Shown: positions 48,259-62,993, counted from the stretch's first letter. The stretch: 64,000 bases of DNA from Antedon mediterranea (GCF_964355755.1 NC_092671.1:11731001-11795000); one strand, 5' to 3'. Made by a program: numbers and translations. Notes: generated by a model not told the origin, from the letters alone.

Positions 48259-49830
48259 ACTAGACATGTAACTCGTCACTTTGACGAGTTTGGTTATCCG
48301 CCGCGCAAGTGGTGCAACATTAACATTAAGGGGATAGGTTGAGGACAAAAGGAAGTGTTCACGTTGGCATTATGACCTGAACTGAAGAATATGATATGTT
48401 GTTATTGCTGAATTTTATTATTTAAATTCATATATAGTATACACAGTATAATCTGTATCCATATCACATACAGTGACATACATAGAATAGGTGAAATTAC
48501 GGGACCCGCTATTTATTGCAATTTTTAACATGTTGACGGTTTTAAAATGAAACGCGAAGGTAGCAATTCCGAAAGGAAATTATCTCAGCAACAACGTATT
48601 AGCGTGTAGAAGAAATTTGAATACGTGAAATATTGATGCGCGCTCGTTTAAATGTAATGAATTATGACGCAAAAGATGAAAATACGACCTTTTTTATTTA
48701 ACTGGCCATATGATGACGTCACAACATCCGATTGGCAACATTTTTACATAATTTCGTATCTACAATCCAATAGCTTCCAGAAAAAGTTTTAATCGTGATT
48801 ATCAAATTTTATTCTTACGAGCTATAACAGATTAAAATTTACTGTAAAGATGAAATTGATGCCACACGTGATTTAAATTTTTAGGCATGATGACGTCAAA
48901 AAAATTAAAATATTTTTAACTCATGCGAAAGATAGTTGATTGACCTAGACAATATCAAAATCTGGGTGAAAATGGAAAACGAATAAGTGGAGATGCGCTC
49001 TATTCAATGTGATGAGCTATGACGAAATATACAAAAATCCTAAATTTTATATTCGCGTGGCCATACGATGACGTCACAATGTCCGGTTAGCCATATTAAT
49101 ACCTGATCCGATATCTACAACTCATCTACTTCCAGAATATGTCATCCACAAAAAGTTGACCGTCTAGTTTAGAAATTACGACTGTTTAAAAAAAGGCATA
49201 TTTTAAACGAATTTATTAACCTTTTCATAAAAAACGCGCGCAAATTGTCCAATTCGACGTGCTCGTATGACGTATCTTTAAGTCGAAATTTTGTTAAAAT
49301 TTGGTAAAATTACTAGAAAAGGCTGGAAAAACATAAATTACGCGAAAAAAATACGTTTTCAATGCTACGTGCGCACCGCACACGTAAAAATGTGCGCACG
49401 CGTGGGAATTTTTGACATGCTTAAAACGACATGAAACGCGTAGAAAGTTGATTAGAAATTAATTTTGCGCATTTTGAAATTTTAAATGCGCGTGCGCGCG
49501 TAACTTTGTGTAAAACACGGAATTTTTTTTCAACAGAAAGTTAGCGCATGATATAAATTAAACTTTTGCAAAGTTTCAAGTTGAAATGTTATTTGGTTGT
49601 CGAGCTATGTTAAATACGACAAAATCGTTAAATCGCGCGTAAGTCACGTTGCGCAATTGTAAACGTCATGAAAAGCTTCGCTTGACGACGTTACGTAAAT
49701 GTCAATATGTTAAGATAGTTACCGAAATGTTATGTTTGCGAGTTTTAGAGAAAAGCGTTACACAAAAATCATACAGAATGATTTCGTACAATCACAAGAG
49801 GTTATCCTGCAACTTCGTTGCGGATAACCA
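48259..49830 (+). repeat. Satellite unit 8 (type A, one hairpin cassette)
   Basis: 1572 bp; shares GCGCTCGTTTAAATG and ATCTGGGTGAAAATGG with unit 14. Confidence 0.9.
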
Positions 49831-51431
49831 ACTAGACATGTAACTCGTCACTTTGACGAGTTTGGTTATCCGCAGCGCAAGTGGTGCAACATTAACATTA
49901 AGGGGATAGGTTGAGGACAAAAGGAAGTGTTCACGTTGGCATTATGACCTGAACTGAAGAATATGATATGTTGTTATTGCTGAATTTTGTTATTTAAATT
50001 CATATATAGTATACACAGTATAATCTGTATCCATATCACATACAGTGTAGAATAGGTGAAATTACGGGACCCGCTATTTATTGCAATTTTTAACATGTTG
50101 ACGGTTTTAAAATGAAACGCGAAGGTAGCAATTCCGAAAGGAAATTATCTCAGCAACAACGTATTAGCGTGTAGAAGAAATTTGAATACGTGAAATATTG
50201 ATGTGCGCTCTTTTAAATGTAATGAATTATGACGCAAAAGATGAAAATACGACCTTTTTTATTTAACTGGCCATATGATGACGTCACAACATCCGATTGG
50301 CAACATTTTAACATAATTTCGTATCTACAATCCAATAGCTTCCAGAAAAAGTTTTAATCGTGATTATCACATTTTATTCTTACGAGCTATAACAGATTAA
50401 AATTTACTGTAAAGATGAAATTGATGCCACACGTGATTTCAATTTTTAGGCATGATGACGTCATAAAAATTAAAATATTTTTCACTCATGTGAAAGATAG
50501 TTGATTGACCTAGACAATATCAAAATCGGGGTGAAAATGGAAAACGGATAAGTGGAGATGCGCTCTATTCAATGTGATGAGCTATGACGAAAGATACAAA
50601 AATCCTAAATTTTATATTCGCGTGGCCATACGATGACGTCACAATGTCCGGTTAGCCATATTAATACCTGATCCGATATCTACAACTCATCTACTTCCAG
50701 AATATGCCATCCACAAAAAGTTGACCTTCTAGTTTAGAAATTACGACTGTTTAAAAAAAGGCATATTTTAAACGAATTTTTTAACCTTTTCATAAAAAAC
50801 GCGCGCAAATTGTACAATTCGACGTGCTCGTATGACGTATCCTTAAGTCGAAATTGTTAAAAATTTGGTAAAATTACATGAAAAGGCTGGAAAAACATAA
50901 ATCACGCGAAAAAAATACGTTTTCAATGCTACGTGCGCACCGCACACGTAAAAATGTGCGCAAGCGTGGGAATTTTTGACATGCTTAAAACGACATGAAA
51001 CACGTAGAAAGTTGATTATAAATTAATTTCGCGCATTTTGAAATTTTAAATGCGCGTGCGCGCGTAACTTTGTGTAAAACACGCAATTTTTTTTCAACAG
51101 AAAGTTAGCGCATGATATAAATTAAACTTTTGCAAAGTTTCACTTTAAAATGTTATTTGGTTTTTGACATATGTTAAATACGAGAAAATCGTTAAATCGC
51201 GCGTACGTCACGTTGCGCAATTGTAAACATCATGAAAAGCTTCGCTTGACGACGTTACATAAATGTCAAAATGTTAACATAGTTAACAAAATGTTATGTT
51301 TGCAAGTTTCAGAGAAAAGCGTTACACAAAAATCATACAGAAAGAAAGAAGAAAAATAAAAAGTTGATGTTGATGATTTCGTACAATCACAAGAGGTTAT
51401 CCTGCAACTTCGTTGCGGATAACCAAAAAGT

Positions 51432-51464
<33 letters not shown>

Positions 51465-51510
51465 CGTACAATCACAAGAGGTTATCCTGCAACTTCGTTG
51501 CGGATAACCA
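49831..51510 (+). repeat. Satellite unit 9 (type A, two hairpin cassettes)
   Basis: 1680 bp; cassettes at about 51377-51424 and 51461-51510, separated by (GAT)n. Confidence 0.9.
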
Positions 51511-53038
51511 ACTAGACATGTAACTCGTCACTTTGACGAGTTTGGTTATCCGCCGCGCAAGTGGTGCAACATTAACATTAAGGGGATAGGTTGAGGACAA
51601 AAGGAAGTGTTCACGTTGGCATTATGATCTGAACTGAAGAATATGATATGTTGCTGAATTTTATTATTTAAATTCATATATAGTATACACAGTATAATCT
51701 GTATCCATATCACATACAGTGACATACATAGAATAGGTGAAATTACGGGACCCGCTATTTATTGCAATTTTTAACGTGTTGACGGTTTTAAAATGAAACG
51801 CGAAGTTAGCAATTCCGAAAGGAAATTATCTCAGCAACAACGTATTAGCATGTAGAAGAAATTTGAATACGTGAAATATTGATGCGCGCTCGTTTAAATG
51901 TAATGAATTATGACGCAAAAGATGAAAATACGACCTTTTTTATATAACTGGCCATATGATGACGTCACAACATCCGATTGGCAACATTTTTACATAATTT
52001 CGTATCTAAAATTCAATAGCTTCCAGAAAAAGTTTTAATCGTGATTATCACATTTTATTCTTACGAGCTATAACAGATTAAAATTTACTGTAAAGATGAA
52101 ATTAATGCCACACGTGATTTAAATTTTTAGGCATGATGACGTCAAAAAAATTAAAATATTTTTAACTCATGCGAAAGATAGTTGATTGACCTAGACAATA
52201 TCAAAATCGGGGTGAAAATGGAAAACGAATAAGTGGAGAGGCGCTCTATTCAATGTGATGACCTATGACGAAAGATACAAAAATCCTAAATTTTATATTC
52301 GTGTGGCCATACGATGACGTCACAATGTCCGGTTAGCCATATTAATACCTGATCCGATATCTACAACTCATCAACTTCCAGAATATGTCATCCACAAAAA
52401 GTTGACCGTGTAGTTTAGAAATTACGACTGTTTAAAAAAAGGCATATTTTTAACGGAATTTTGAACTTTTTCATCAAAAACACGCGCAAATTGTCCAATT
52501 CGACGTGCTCGTATGACGTAACTTTAAGTCGAAATTGTTTAAAATTTGATAAAATTACTAGAAAAGGCTGGAAAAACATAAATCACGCGAAAAAAATATG
52601 TTTTCAATGCTACGTGCGCACCGCACACGTAAAAATTTGCGCACGCGTGGGAATTTTTTACATGCTTAAAACGACATGAAACGCGTAGAAAGTTGATTAG
52701 AAATTAATTTTGCGCATTTTGAAATTTTAAATGCGCGTGCGCGCGTAACTTTGTGTAAAACACGCAATTTTTTTTCAACATAAAGTTAGCGCATGATATA
52801 AATTAAACTTTTGGAAAGTTTCAATTTGAAATTTTTATTTGGTTTTCGACCTATGTTAAATACGAGGAAATCGTTAAATCACGCGTAAGTCACGTTGCGC
52901 AATTGTAAACGTCATGAAAAGCTTCGCAGCACATCTTCATGTGCATGACGATATGTTGAGAAAGTTACAAAATGTTATGTTTACAAGTTTTAGAGAAAAG
53001 CGTTCCACAAAAATCATACAGAAAGAAAGAAGATCAAG
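51511..53038 (+). repeat. Satellite unit 10 (A/B mosaic)
   Basis: 1528 bp. The 5' part is type A, but the 3' end (GCAGCACATCTTCATGTGCA, GTTGAGAAAGTTAC) resembles type B unit 16, pointing to recombination or gene conversion. Confidence 0.9.
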
Positions 53039-53602
53039 ACTAGACATGTAACTCGTCACTTTGACGAGTTTGGTTATCCGCCGCGCAAGTGGTGCAACAT
53101 TAACATTAAGGGGATAGGTTGAGGACAAAAGGAAGTGTTCACGTTGGCATTATGACCTGAACTGAAGAATATGATATGTTGTTATTGCTGAATTTTATTA
53201 TTTAAATTCATATATAGTATACACAGTATAATCTGTATCCATATCACATACAGTGTAGAATAGGTGAAATTAATTTTGCGCATTTTGAAATTTTAAATGC
53301 GCGTGCGCGCGTAACTTTGTGTAAAACACGCAATTTTTTTTCAACATAAAGTTAGCGCATGATATAAATTAAACTTTTGCGAAGTTTCAAGTTGAAATGT
53401 TATTTGGTTTTCAACATATGTTAAATACGAGAAAAACGTTAAATCGCGCGTACGTCACGTTGCGCAATTGCAAACATCATGAAAAGCTTCGCTTGACGAC
53501 GTTACGTAAATGTCAATATGTTAAGATAGTTACCGAAATGTTATGTTTGCGAGTTTTAGAGAAAAGCGTTACACAAAAATCATACAGAAAGAAAGAAGAA
53601 AA
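53039..53602 (+). repeat. Satellite unit 11, internal deletion
   Basis: Only 564 bp: about 970 bp is missing. The junction GGTGAAATTA|ATTTTGCGC near 53272 lies at AAATTA, which is present on both sides in intact units, so a microhomology or slippage deletion is likely. Confidence 0.95.
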
Positions 53603-55138
53603 ACTAGACATGTAACTCGTCACTTTGACGAGTTTGGTTATCCGCCGCGCAAGTGGTGCAACATTAACATTAAGGGGATAGGTTGAGGACAAAAGGAAGT
53701 GTTCACGTTGGCATTATGACCTGAACTGAAGAATATGATATGTTGTTATTGCTGAATTTTTTTGTTTAAATTCATATATAGTTTACACAGTATAATCTGT
53801 ATCCATATCACATACAGTGTAGAATAGGTGAAATTACGGGACCCGCTATTTATTGCAATTTTTAACATGTTGACGGTTTTAAAATGAAACGCGAAGGTAG
53901 CAATTCCGAAAGGAAATTATCTCAGCAACAACGTATTAGCGTGTAAAAGAAATTTGAATACGTGAAATATTGATGCGCGCTCTTTTAAATGTAATGAATT
54001 ATGACGCAAAAGATGAAAATACGACCTTTTTTATTTAACTGGCCATATGATGACGTCACAACATCCGATTGGCAACATTTTAACATAATTTCGTATCTAC
54101 AATCCAATAGCTTCCAGAAAAAGTTTTAATCGTGATTATCACATTTTATTCTTACGAGCTATAACAGATTGAAATTTACTGTAAAGATGAAATTGATGCC
54201 ACACGTGATTTAAATTTTTAGGCATGACGACGTCAAAAAAATTAAAATATTTTTAACTCATGCGAAAGATAATTGATTGACCTAGACAATATCAAAATCG
54301 GGGTGAAAATGGAAAACGGATAAGTGGAGATGCGCTCTATTCAATGTGATGAGCTATGACGAAAGATACAAAAATCCTAAATTTTATATTCGCGTGGCCA
54401 TACGATGACGTCACAATGTCCGGTTAGCCATATTAATACCTGATCCGACATCTACAACTCATCTACTTCCAGAATATGTCATCCACAAAAAGTTGACCGT
54501 CTAGTTTAGAAATTACGACTGTTTAAAAAAAGGCATATTTTAAACGAATTTTTTAACCTTTTCATAAAAAACGCGCGCAAATTGTCCAATTCGACGTGCT
54601 CGTATGACGTATCTTTAAGTCGAAATTGTTTAAAATTTGGTAAAATTACTAGAAAAAGCTGGAAAAACATAAATCACGCGAAAAAAATACGTTTTCAATG
54701 CTACGTGCGCACCGCACACGTAAAAATGTGCGCACGCGTGGGAATTTTTGACATGCTTAAAACGACATAAAACACGTAGAAAGTTGATTATAAATTAATT
54801 TTGCGCATTTTGAAATTTTAAATGCGCGTGCGCGCGTAACTTTGTGTAAAACACGCAATTTTTTTTCAACAGAAAGTTAGCGCATGATATAAATTAAACT
54901 TTTGCAAAGTTTCACTTTAAAATGTTATTTGGTTTTCGACATATGTTAAATACGAGAAAATCGTTAAATCGCGCGTACGTCACGTTGCGCAATTGTAAAC
55001 ATCATGAAAAGCTTCGCTTGACGACGTTACATAAATGTCAAAATGTTAACATAGTTCACAAAATGTTATGTTTGCAAGTTTTAGAGAAAAGCGTGCCACA
55101 AAAATCATACAGAAAGAAAGAAGAGAAATAAAAAGTTG
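53603..55138 (+). repeat. Satellite unit 12 (type A, no terminal hairpin)
   Basis: 1536 bp. It has minor variants such as GCATGACGACGTC at the third palindrome and ends AAATAAAAAGTTG. Confidence 0.9.
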
Positions 55139-56555
55139 ACTAGACACGAACTGAAGAATATGATCTGTTGTTATTGCTGAATTTTATTATTTAAATTCAT
55201 ATATAGTATACACAGTATAATCTGTATCCATATCACATACAGTGTAGAATAGGTGAAATTACGGGACCCGCTATTTATTGCAATTTTTAACATGTTGATG
55301 GTTTTAAAATGAAACGCGAAGTTAGCAATTCCGAAAGCAAATTATCTCAGCAACAACGTATTAGCGTGTAGAAGAAATTTGAATACGTTAAATATTGATG
55401 CGCGCTCTTTTAAATGTAATGAATTATGACGAAAAAGATGAAAATACGACCTTTTTTATTTAACTGGCCATATGATGACGTCACAACATCCGATTGGCAA
55501 CATTTTTACATAATTTCATATCTACAATCCAATAGCTTCCAGAAAAAGTTTTAATCGTGATTATCACATTTTATTCTTACGAGCTATAACAGATTAAAAT
55601 TTACTGTAAAGATGAAATTGATGCCACACGTGATTTAAATTTTTAGGCATGATGACGTCAAAAAAATTAAAATATTTTTAACTCATGCGAAAGATAGTTG
55701 ATTGACCTAGACAATATCAAAATCGGGGTGAAAATGGAAAACGGATAAGTGGAGATGCGCTCTATTCAATGTGATGAGCTATGACGAAAGATACAAAAAT
55801 ACTAAATTTTATATTCGCGTGGCCATACGATGACGTCACAATGTCCGGTTAGCCATATTAATACCTGATCCGATATCTAAAACTCATCTACTTCCAGAAT
55901 ATGTCATCCACAAAAATTTGACCGTCTAGTTTAGAAATTACGACTGTTTAAAAAAAGGCATATTTTAAACGAATTTTTTAACCTTTTCATAAAAAACGCG
56001 CGCAAATTGTCCAATTCGACGTGCTCGTATGACGTATCTTTAAGTCGAAATTGTTTAAAATTTGGTAAAATTACTAGAAAAGGCTGGAAAAACATAAATC
56101 ACGCGAAAAAAATACGTTTTCAATGCTACGTGCGCACCGCACACGTAGAAATGTGCGCACGCGTGGGAATTTTTGACATGCTTAAAACGACATGAAACGC
56201 GTAGAAAGTTAATTATAAATTAATTTTGCGCATTTTGAAATTTTAAATGTGCGTGCGCGCGTAACTTTGTGTAAAACACGCAATTTTTTTTCAACAGAAA
56301 TTTAGCGCATGATATAAATTAAACTTTTGCAAAGTTTCACTTTAAAATGTTATTTGGTTTTCGACATATGTTAAATACGATAAAATCGTTAAATCGCGCG
56401 TACGTCACGTTGCGCAATTGTAAACATCATGAAAAGCTTCGCTTGACGACGTTACATAAATGTCAAAATGTTGACATAGTTAACAAAATGTTATGTTTGC
56501 GAGTTTTAGAGAAAAGCGTTACACAAAAATCATACAGAAAGAAAGAAGAAGAATA
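55139..56555 (+). repeat. Satellite unit 13, 5' hairpin and SIR deleted
   Basis: 1417 bp. ACTAGAC is followed directly by ACGAACTGAAGAATATG, so about 120 bp with the left hairpin and GGTTATCCGC are missing. Otherwise very close to unit 3. Confidence 0.9.
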
Positions 56556-58277
56556 ACTAGACATGTAACTCGTCACTTTGACGAGTTTGGTTATCCGCCG
56601 CGCAAGTGGTGCAACATTAACATTAAGGGGATAGGTTGAGGACAAAAGGAAGTGTTCACGTTGGCATTATGACCTGAACTGAAGAATATGATATGTTGTT
56701 ATTGCTGAATTTTATTATTTAAATTCATATATAGTATACACAGTATAATCTGTATCCATATCACATACAGTGACATACATAGAATAAGTGAAATTACGGG
56801 ACCCGCTATTTATTGCAATTTTTAACATGTTGACGGTTTTAAAATGAAACGCGAAGGTAGCAATTCCGAAAGGAAATTATCTCAGCAACAACGTATTAGC
56901 GTGTAGAAGAAATTTGAATACGTGAAATATTGATGCGCGCTCGTTTAAATGTAATGAATTATGACGCAAAAGATGAAAATACGACCTTTTTTTATTTAAC
57001 TGGCCATATGATGACGTCACAACATCCGATTGGCAACATTTTTACATAATTTCGTATCTACAATCCAATAGCTTCCAGAAAAAGTTTTAATCGTGATTAT
57101 CAAATTTTATTCTTACGAGCTATAACAGATTAAAATTTACTGTAAAGATGAAATTGATGCCACACGTGATTTAAATTTTTAGGCATGATGACGTCAAAAA
57201 AATTAAAATATTTTTAACTCATGCGAAAGATAGTTGATTGACCTAGACAATATCAAAATCTGGGTGAAAATGGAAAACGAATAAGTGGAGATGCGCTCTA
57301 TTCAATGTGATGAGCTATGACGAAAGATACAAAAATCCTAAATTTTATATTCGCGTGGCCATACGATGATGTCACAATGTCCGGTTAGCCATATTAATAC
57401 CTGATCCAATATCTACAACTCATCTACTTCCAGAATATCTCATCCACAAAAAGTTGACCGTCTAGTTTAGAAATTACGACTGTTTTAAAAAAGGCATATT
57501 TTAAACGAATTTATTAACCTTTTCATAAAAAACGCGCGCAAATTGTCCAATTCGACGTGCTCGTATGACGTATCTTTAAGTCGAAATTGTTTAAAATTTG
57601 GTAAAATTACTAGAAAAGGCTGGAAAAACATAAATCACGCGAAAAAAATACGTTTTCAATGCTACGTGCGCACCGCACACGTAAAAATGTGCGCACGCGT
57701 GGGAATTTTTTACATGCTTAAAACGACATGAAACGCGTAGAAAGTTGATTAGAAATTAATTTTGCGCATTTTGAAATTTTAAATGCGCGTGCGCGCGTAA
57801 CTTTGTGTAAAACACGCAATTTTTTTTCAATAGAAAGTTAGCGCATGATATAAATTAAACTTTTGCAAAGTTTCAAGTTGAAATGTTATTTGGTTGTCGA
57901 GCTATGTTAAATACGACAAAATCGTTAAATCGCGCGTAAGTCACGTTGCGCAATTGTAAACGTCATGAAAAGCTTCGCTTGACGACGTTACGTAAATGTC
58001 AATATGTTAAGATAGTTACCGAAATGTTATGTTTGCGAGTTTTAGAGAAAAGCGTTACACAAAAATCATACAGAATGATTTCGTACAATCACAAGAGGTT
58101 ATCCTGCAACTTCGTTGCGGATAACCAAAAAAGTTGATGATGATGATGATGATGATGATTTCGTACAATCACAAGAGGTTATCCTGCAACTTCGTTGCGG
58201 ATAACCAATAAAAAGTTGATGTTGATGATTTCGTACAATCACAAGAGGTTATCCTGCAACTTCGTTGCGGATAACCA
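56556..58277 (+). repeat. Satellite unit 14 (type A, three hairpin cassettes)
   Basis: 1722 bp; cassettes between 58076 and 58277 separated by (GAT)n runs of different length. Shares private variants with unit 8. Confidence 0.9.
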
Positions 58278-59936
58278 ACTAGACATGTAACTCGTCACTT
58301 TGACGAGTTTGGTTATCCGCCGCGCCGCGCAAGTGGTGCAACATTAACATTAAGGGGATAGGTAGAGGACAAAAGGAAGTGTTCACGTTGGCATTATGAC
58401 CTGAACTGAAGAATATGATATGTTGTTATTGCTGAATTTTATTATTTAAATCCATATATAGTATACACAGTATAATCTGTATCCATATCACATACAGTGT
58501 AGAATAGGTGAAATTACGGGACCCGCTATTTATTGCAATTTTTAACATGTTGACGGTTTTAAAATGAAACGCGAAGGTAGTAATTCCGAAAGCAAATTAT
58601 CTCAGCAACAACGTATTAACGTGTAGAAGAAATTTGAATACGTGAAATATTGATGCGCGCTCTTTTAAATGTAATGAATTATGACGCAAAAGATGAAAAT
58701 ACGACCTTTTTTATTTAACTGGCCATATGATGACGTCACAACATCCGATTGGCAACATTTTTACATAATTTCGTATCTACAATCCAATAGCTTCCAGAAA
58801 AAGTTTTAATCGTGATTATCACATTTTATTCTTACGAGCTATAACAGATTAAAATTTACTGTAAAGATGAAATTACTGCCACACGTGATTTTAATTTTTA
58901 GGCATGATGACGTCAAAAAAATTAAAATATTTTTAACTCATGCGAAAGATAGTTGATTGACCTAGACAATGTCAAAATCGGGGTAAAAATGGAAAACGTA
59001 TAAGTGGAGATGCGCTCTATTCAATGTGATGAGCTATGACGAAAGATACAAAAATCCTAAATTTTATATTCGCGTGGCCATACGATGACGTCAAAATGTC
59101 CGGTTAGCCATATTAATACCTGATACGATATCTACAACTCATCTACTTCCAGAATATCCCATCCACAAAAAGTTGACCTTCTAGTTTAGAAATTACGACT
59201 GTTTAAAAAAAGGCATATTTTAAACGAATTTTTTAACATTTTCATAAAAAACGCGCGCAAATTGTCCAATTCGACGTGCTCGTATGACGTATCTTTAAGT
59301 CGAAATTGTTTAAAATTTGGTAAAATTACTAGAAAAAGCTGGAAAAACATAAATCACGCGAAAAAAAATCGTTTTCCGTGCTACGTGCGCACCGCACACG
59401 TAAAAATGTGCGCACGCGTGGGAATTTTTGACATGCTTTAAACGACATGAAACGCGTAGAAAGTTGATTATAAATTAATTTTGCGCATTTTGAAATTTTA
59501 AATGCGCGTGCGCGCGTAACTTTGTGTAAAACACGCAATTTTTTTTCAACAGAAAGTTAGCGCATGATATAAATTAAACTTTTGCAAAGTTTCACTTTAA
59601 AATGTTATTTGGTTTTCGACATATGTTAAATACGAGAAAATCGTTAAATCGCGCGTACGTCACGTTGCGCAATTGTAAACATCATGAAAAGCTTCGCTTG
59701 ACGACGTTACATAAATGTCAAAATGTTAACATAGGTAACAAAATGTTATGTTTGCAAGTTTTAGAGAAAAGCGTTACACAAAAATCATACAGAAAGAAAG
59801 AAGAAAAATAAAAAGTTGATGTTGATGATTTCGTACAATCACAAGAGGTTATCCTGCAACTTCGTTGCGGATAACCAATGATGATGATTTCGTACAATCA
59901 CAAGAGGTTATCCTGCAACTTCGTTGCGGATAACCA
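58278..59936 (+). repeat. Satellite unit 15 (type A, two hairpin cassettes)
   Basis: 1659 bp; has a CCGCG duplication after the SIR (CCGCCGCGCCGCGC) and GGGATAGGTAGAGG, the latter also in unit 17. Confidence 0.9.
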
Positions 59937-61457
59937 ACTAGACATGTAACTCGTCACTTTGACGAGTTAGTTATCCGCACGACAAACGCCACGTGCACGT
60001 CATACGTTGGAATATTCCACACAGAAAAAGATTATGGCATTATGACCTGAACTGATGAATATGATAATAGTTGTTAGTGCTGAATTCTGTCAATTTTGAG
60101 TCATATAGTATATAGTACAAACAGTATAATCTGTATATATATTATATACAGTGTAGAATAGGTGAAATTACGGGACCCGCCATTTATTTCAATTTTTAAC
60201 ATGGAGACGGTATCAAAATGAAACACTAAGGTAGCAATTTCGGAAGGAAATTATCTCGGCAACAACATATTATTGTGTAGAAGAAATTAAAATACGTAAA
60301 ATATTGATGCGCGCTCTTTTAAATGTAATGAATTATGACGCAAAAGATGAAAATACGACTTTTTTTATTTAACTGGCCATATGATGACGTCACAACATCC
60401 GATTGGCAAAATTTTCACATGATTTCCTATCTGCAATCAAATAGCTTCTAGAAAACGTTTTAATCGTGATTATCAGATTTTATTCTTACGAGCTATAACA
60501 GATTAAAATTTACTGTAAAGATGAAATTAATGCCACACGTAATTTAAATTTTTAGGCATGATGACGTGACAAAAATTTAAAAAAATTTAATTCATGTGAA
60601 AGATAGTTGATTGACCTACACAATGTTAAAATCGGGGTGAAAATGGAAAACGAATAAGTGGAGAAGCGCTCTATTAAATGTGATGAGCTATGAAGAAAGA
60701 TACAAAAATCCTAAATTGTATATTCGCGTGGCCACACGATGACGTCACAATGTCCGGTTAGCCATATTAATACATGATCCGATATCTACAACTCATCAAC
60801 TTCCAGAAAATGTCATCCACAAAAAGTTGACCGTGCAGTTTAGAAATTACGACTGTTTAAAAAAAGGCATAATTTTGACGAATTTTTGAACTTTTCCATC
60901 AAAAACGCGCGCAAATTGTCCAATTCGACGTGCTCGTATGACGTAACTTTAAGTCGAAATTGTTTAAAAGTTGGTAAAATTACTAGAAAAGGCTGGAAAA
61001 CATAAATCACGCGAAAAAATTATGTTTTCAACGCTACGTGCGCACCGCACACGTTAAAATTTGCGCACGCGTGGGAATTTTTGACATGCTTAAAATGACA
61101 TGAAACGCGTAAAAAGTTGATTATAAATTAATTTTGCGCAATTTGAAATTTTAAATGCGCGTGCGCGCGTAACTTTATGTAAAACACGCAATTTTTTTTC
61201 AACAGAAAGTTAGCACATGATATAAATTAAACTTTTGAAAAGTTTCAATTTAAAATGTTATTTGGTTTTTGACCTATGTTAAATACGAGAAAATCGTTAA
61301 ATCGCGCGTAAGTCACGTTGCGCAATTGTAAACATCCTGAAAAGGTTCGCTGCACAACTTCATATGAATGAAGATATGTTGAGAAAGTTACGAAATGTTA
61401 TGTTTGCAAGTTTTACAGATACGGGTGACACAAAATTTACAGAAAGAAAGAAGATAA
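59937..61457 (+). repeat. Satellite unit 16 (type B)
   Basis: 1521 bp; start GAGTTAGTTATCCGCACGAC as in unit 6. It lacks a terminal hairpin. Ten units (15.08 kb) after unit 6. Confidence 0.9.
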
Positions 61458-62993
61458 ACTAGACATGTAACTCGTCACTTTGACGAGTTTGGTTATCCGC
61501 CGCGCAAGTGGTGCAACATTAACATTAAGGGGATAGGTAGAGGACAAAAGGAAGTGTTCACGTTGGCATTATGACCTGAACTGAAGAATATGATATGTTG
61601 TTATTGCTGAATTTTATCTATATATAAATTCATATATAGTATACACAGTATAATCTGTATCCATATCACATACAGTGTAGAATATGTGAACTTACGGGAC
61701 CCGCTATTTATTGCAATTTTTAACATGTTGACGGTTTTAAAATGAAACGGGAAGGTAGCAATTCCGAAAGGAAATTATCTCAGCAACAACGTATTAGCGT
61801 GTAGAAGAAATTTGAATACGTGAAATATTGATGCGCGCTCTCTTAAATGTAATGAATTATGACGCAAAAGATGAAAATACGACCTTTTTTATTTAACTGG
61901 CCATATGATGACGTCACAACATCCGATTGGCAACATTTTTACATAATTTCGTATCTACAATCCAATAGCTTCCAGAAAAAGTTTTAATCGTGATTATCAA
62001 ATTTTATTCTTACGAGCTATAAAAGATTAAAATTTACTGTAAAGATGAAATTGATGCCACACGTGATTTAAATTTTTAGGCATGATGACGTCAAAAAAAT
62101 TAAAATATTTTTAACTCATGCGAAAGATAGTTGATTGACCTAGACAATATCAAAATCGGGGTGAAAATGGAAAACGGATAAGTGGAGATGCGCTCTATTC
62201 AATGTGATGAGCTATGACGAAAGATACAAAAATCCTAAATTTTATATTCGCGTGGCCATACGATGACGTCACAAAGTCCGGTTAGCCATATTAATACCTG
62301 ATCCGATATCTACAACTCATCTACTTCTAGAAAATGTCATCCAAAAAAATTTGACCGTCTAGTTTAGAAATTACGACTGTTTAAAAAAAGTCATATTTTA
62401 AAAGAATTTTTTAACCTTTTCATAAAAAACGCGCGCAAATTGGCCAATTCGACATGCTCGTATGACGTATCTTTAAGTCAAAATTGTTTAAAATTTGGTA
62501 AAATTACTAGAAAAGGCTGAAAAAACATAAATCACGCGAAAAAATTACGTTTTCAATTCTACGTGCGCACCGCACACGTAAAAATGTGCGCACGCGTGGG
62601 AATTTTTGACATGCTTAAAACGACATGAAACGCGTAGAAAGTTGATTATAAATTAATTTTGCGCATTTTGAAATTTTAAATGCGCGTGCACGCGTAACTT
62701 TGTGTATAACACGCAATTTTTTTTCAACAGAAAGTTAGCGCATGATATAAATTAAACTTTTGCAAAGTTTCAAGTTGAAATGTTATTTGGTTGTCGAGCT
62801 ATGTTAAATACGACAAAATCGTTAAATCGCGCGTAAGTCACGTTGCGCAATTGTAAACGTCATGAAAAGCTTCGCTTGACGACGTTACGTAAATGTCAAT
62901 ATGTTAAGATAGTTACCAAAATGTTATGTTTGCGAGTTTTGGAGAAAAGCGTTACACAAAAATCATACAGAAAGAAAGAAGAAAAATAAAAAG
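61458..62993 (+). repeat. Satellite unit 17 (type A, no terminal hairpin)
   Basis: 1536 bp; 5' part like unit 15 (GGTAGAGG) and 3' part like units 7, 8 and 14 (GAGCTATGTTAAATACGAC), another mosaic. Confidence 0.9.

Noticed and set aside
46400-58270. CRISPR array, because hairpin cassettes recur with spacers
   Set aside because: Eukaryotic DNA; the spacers are (GAT)n microsatellite, not unique sequences, and the cassettes sit at satellite unit ends.
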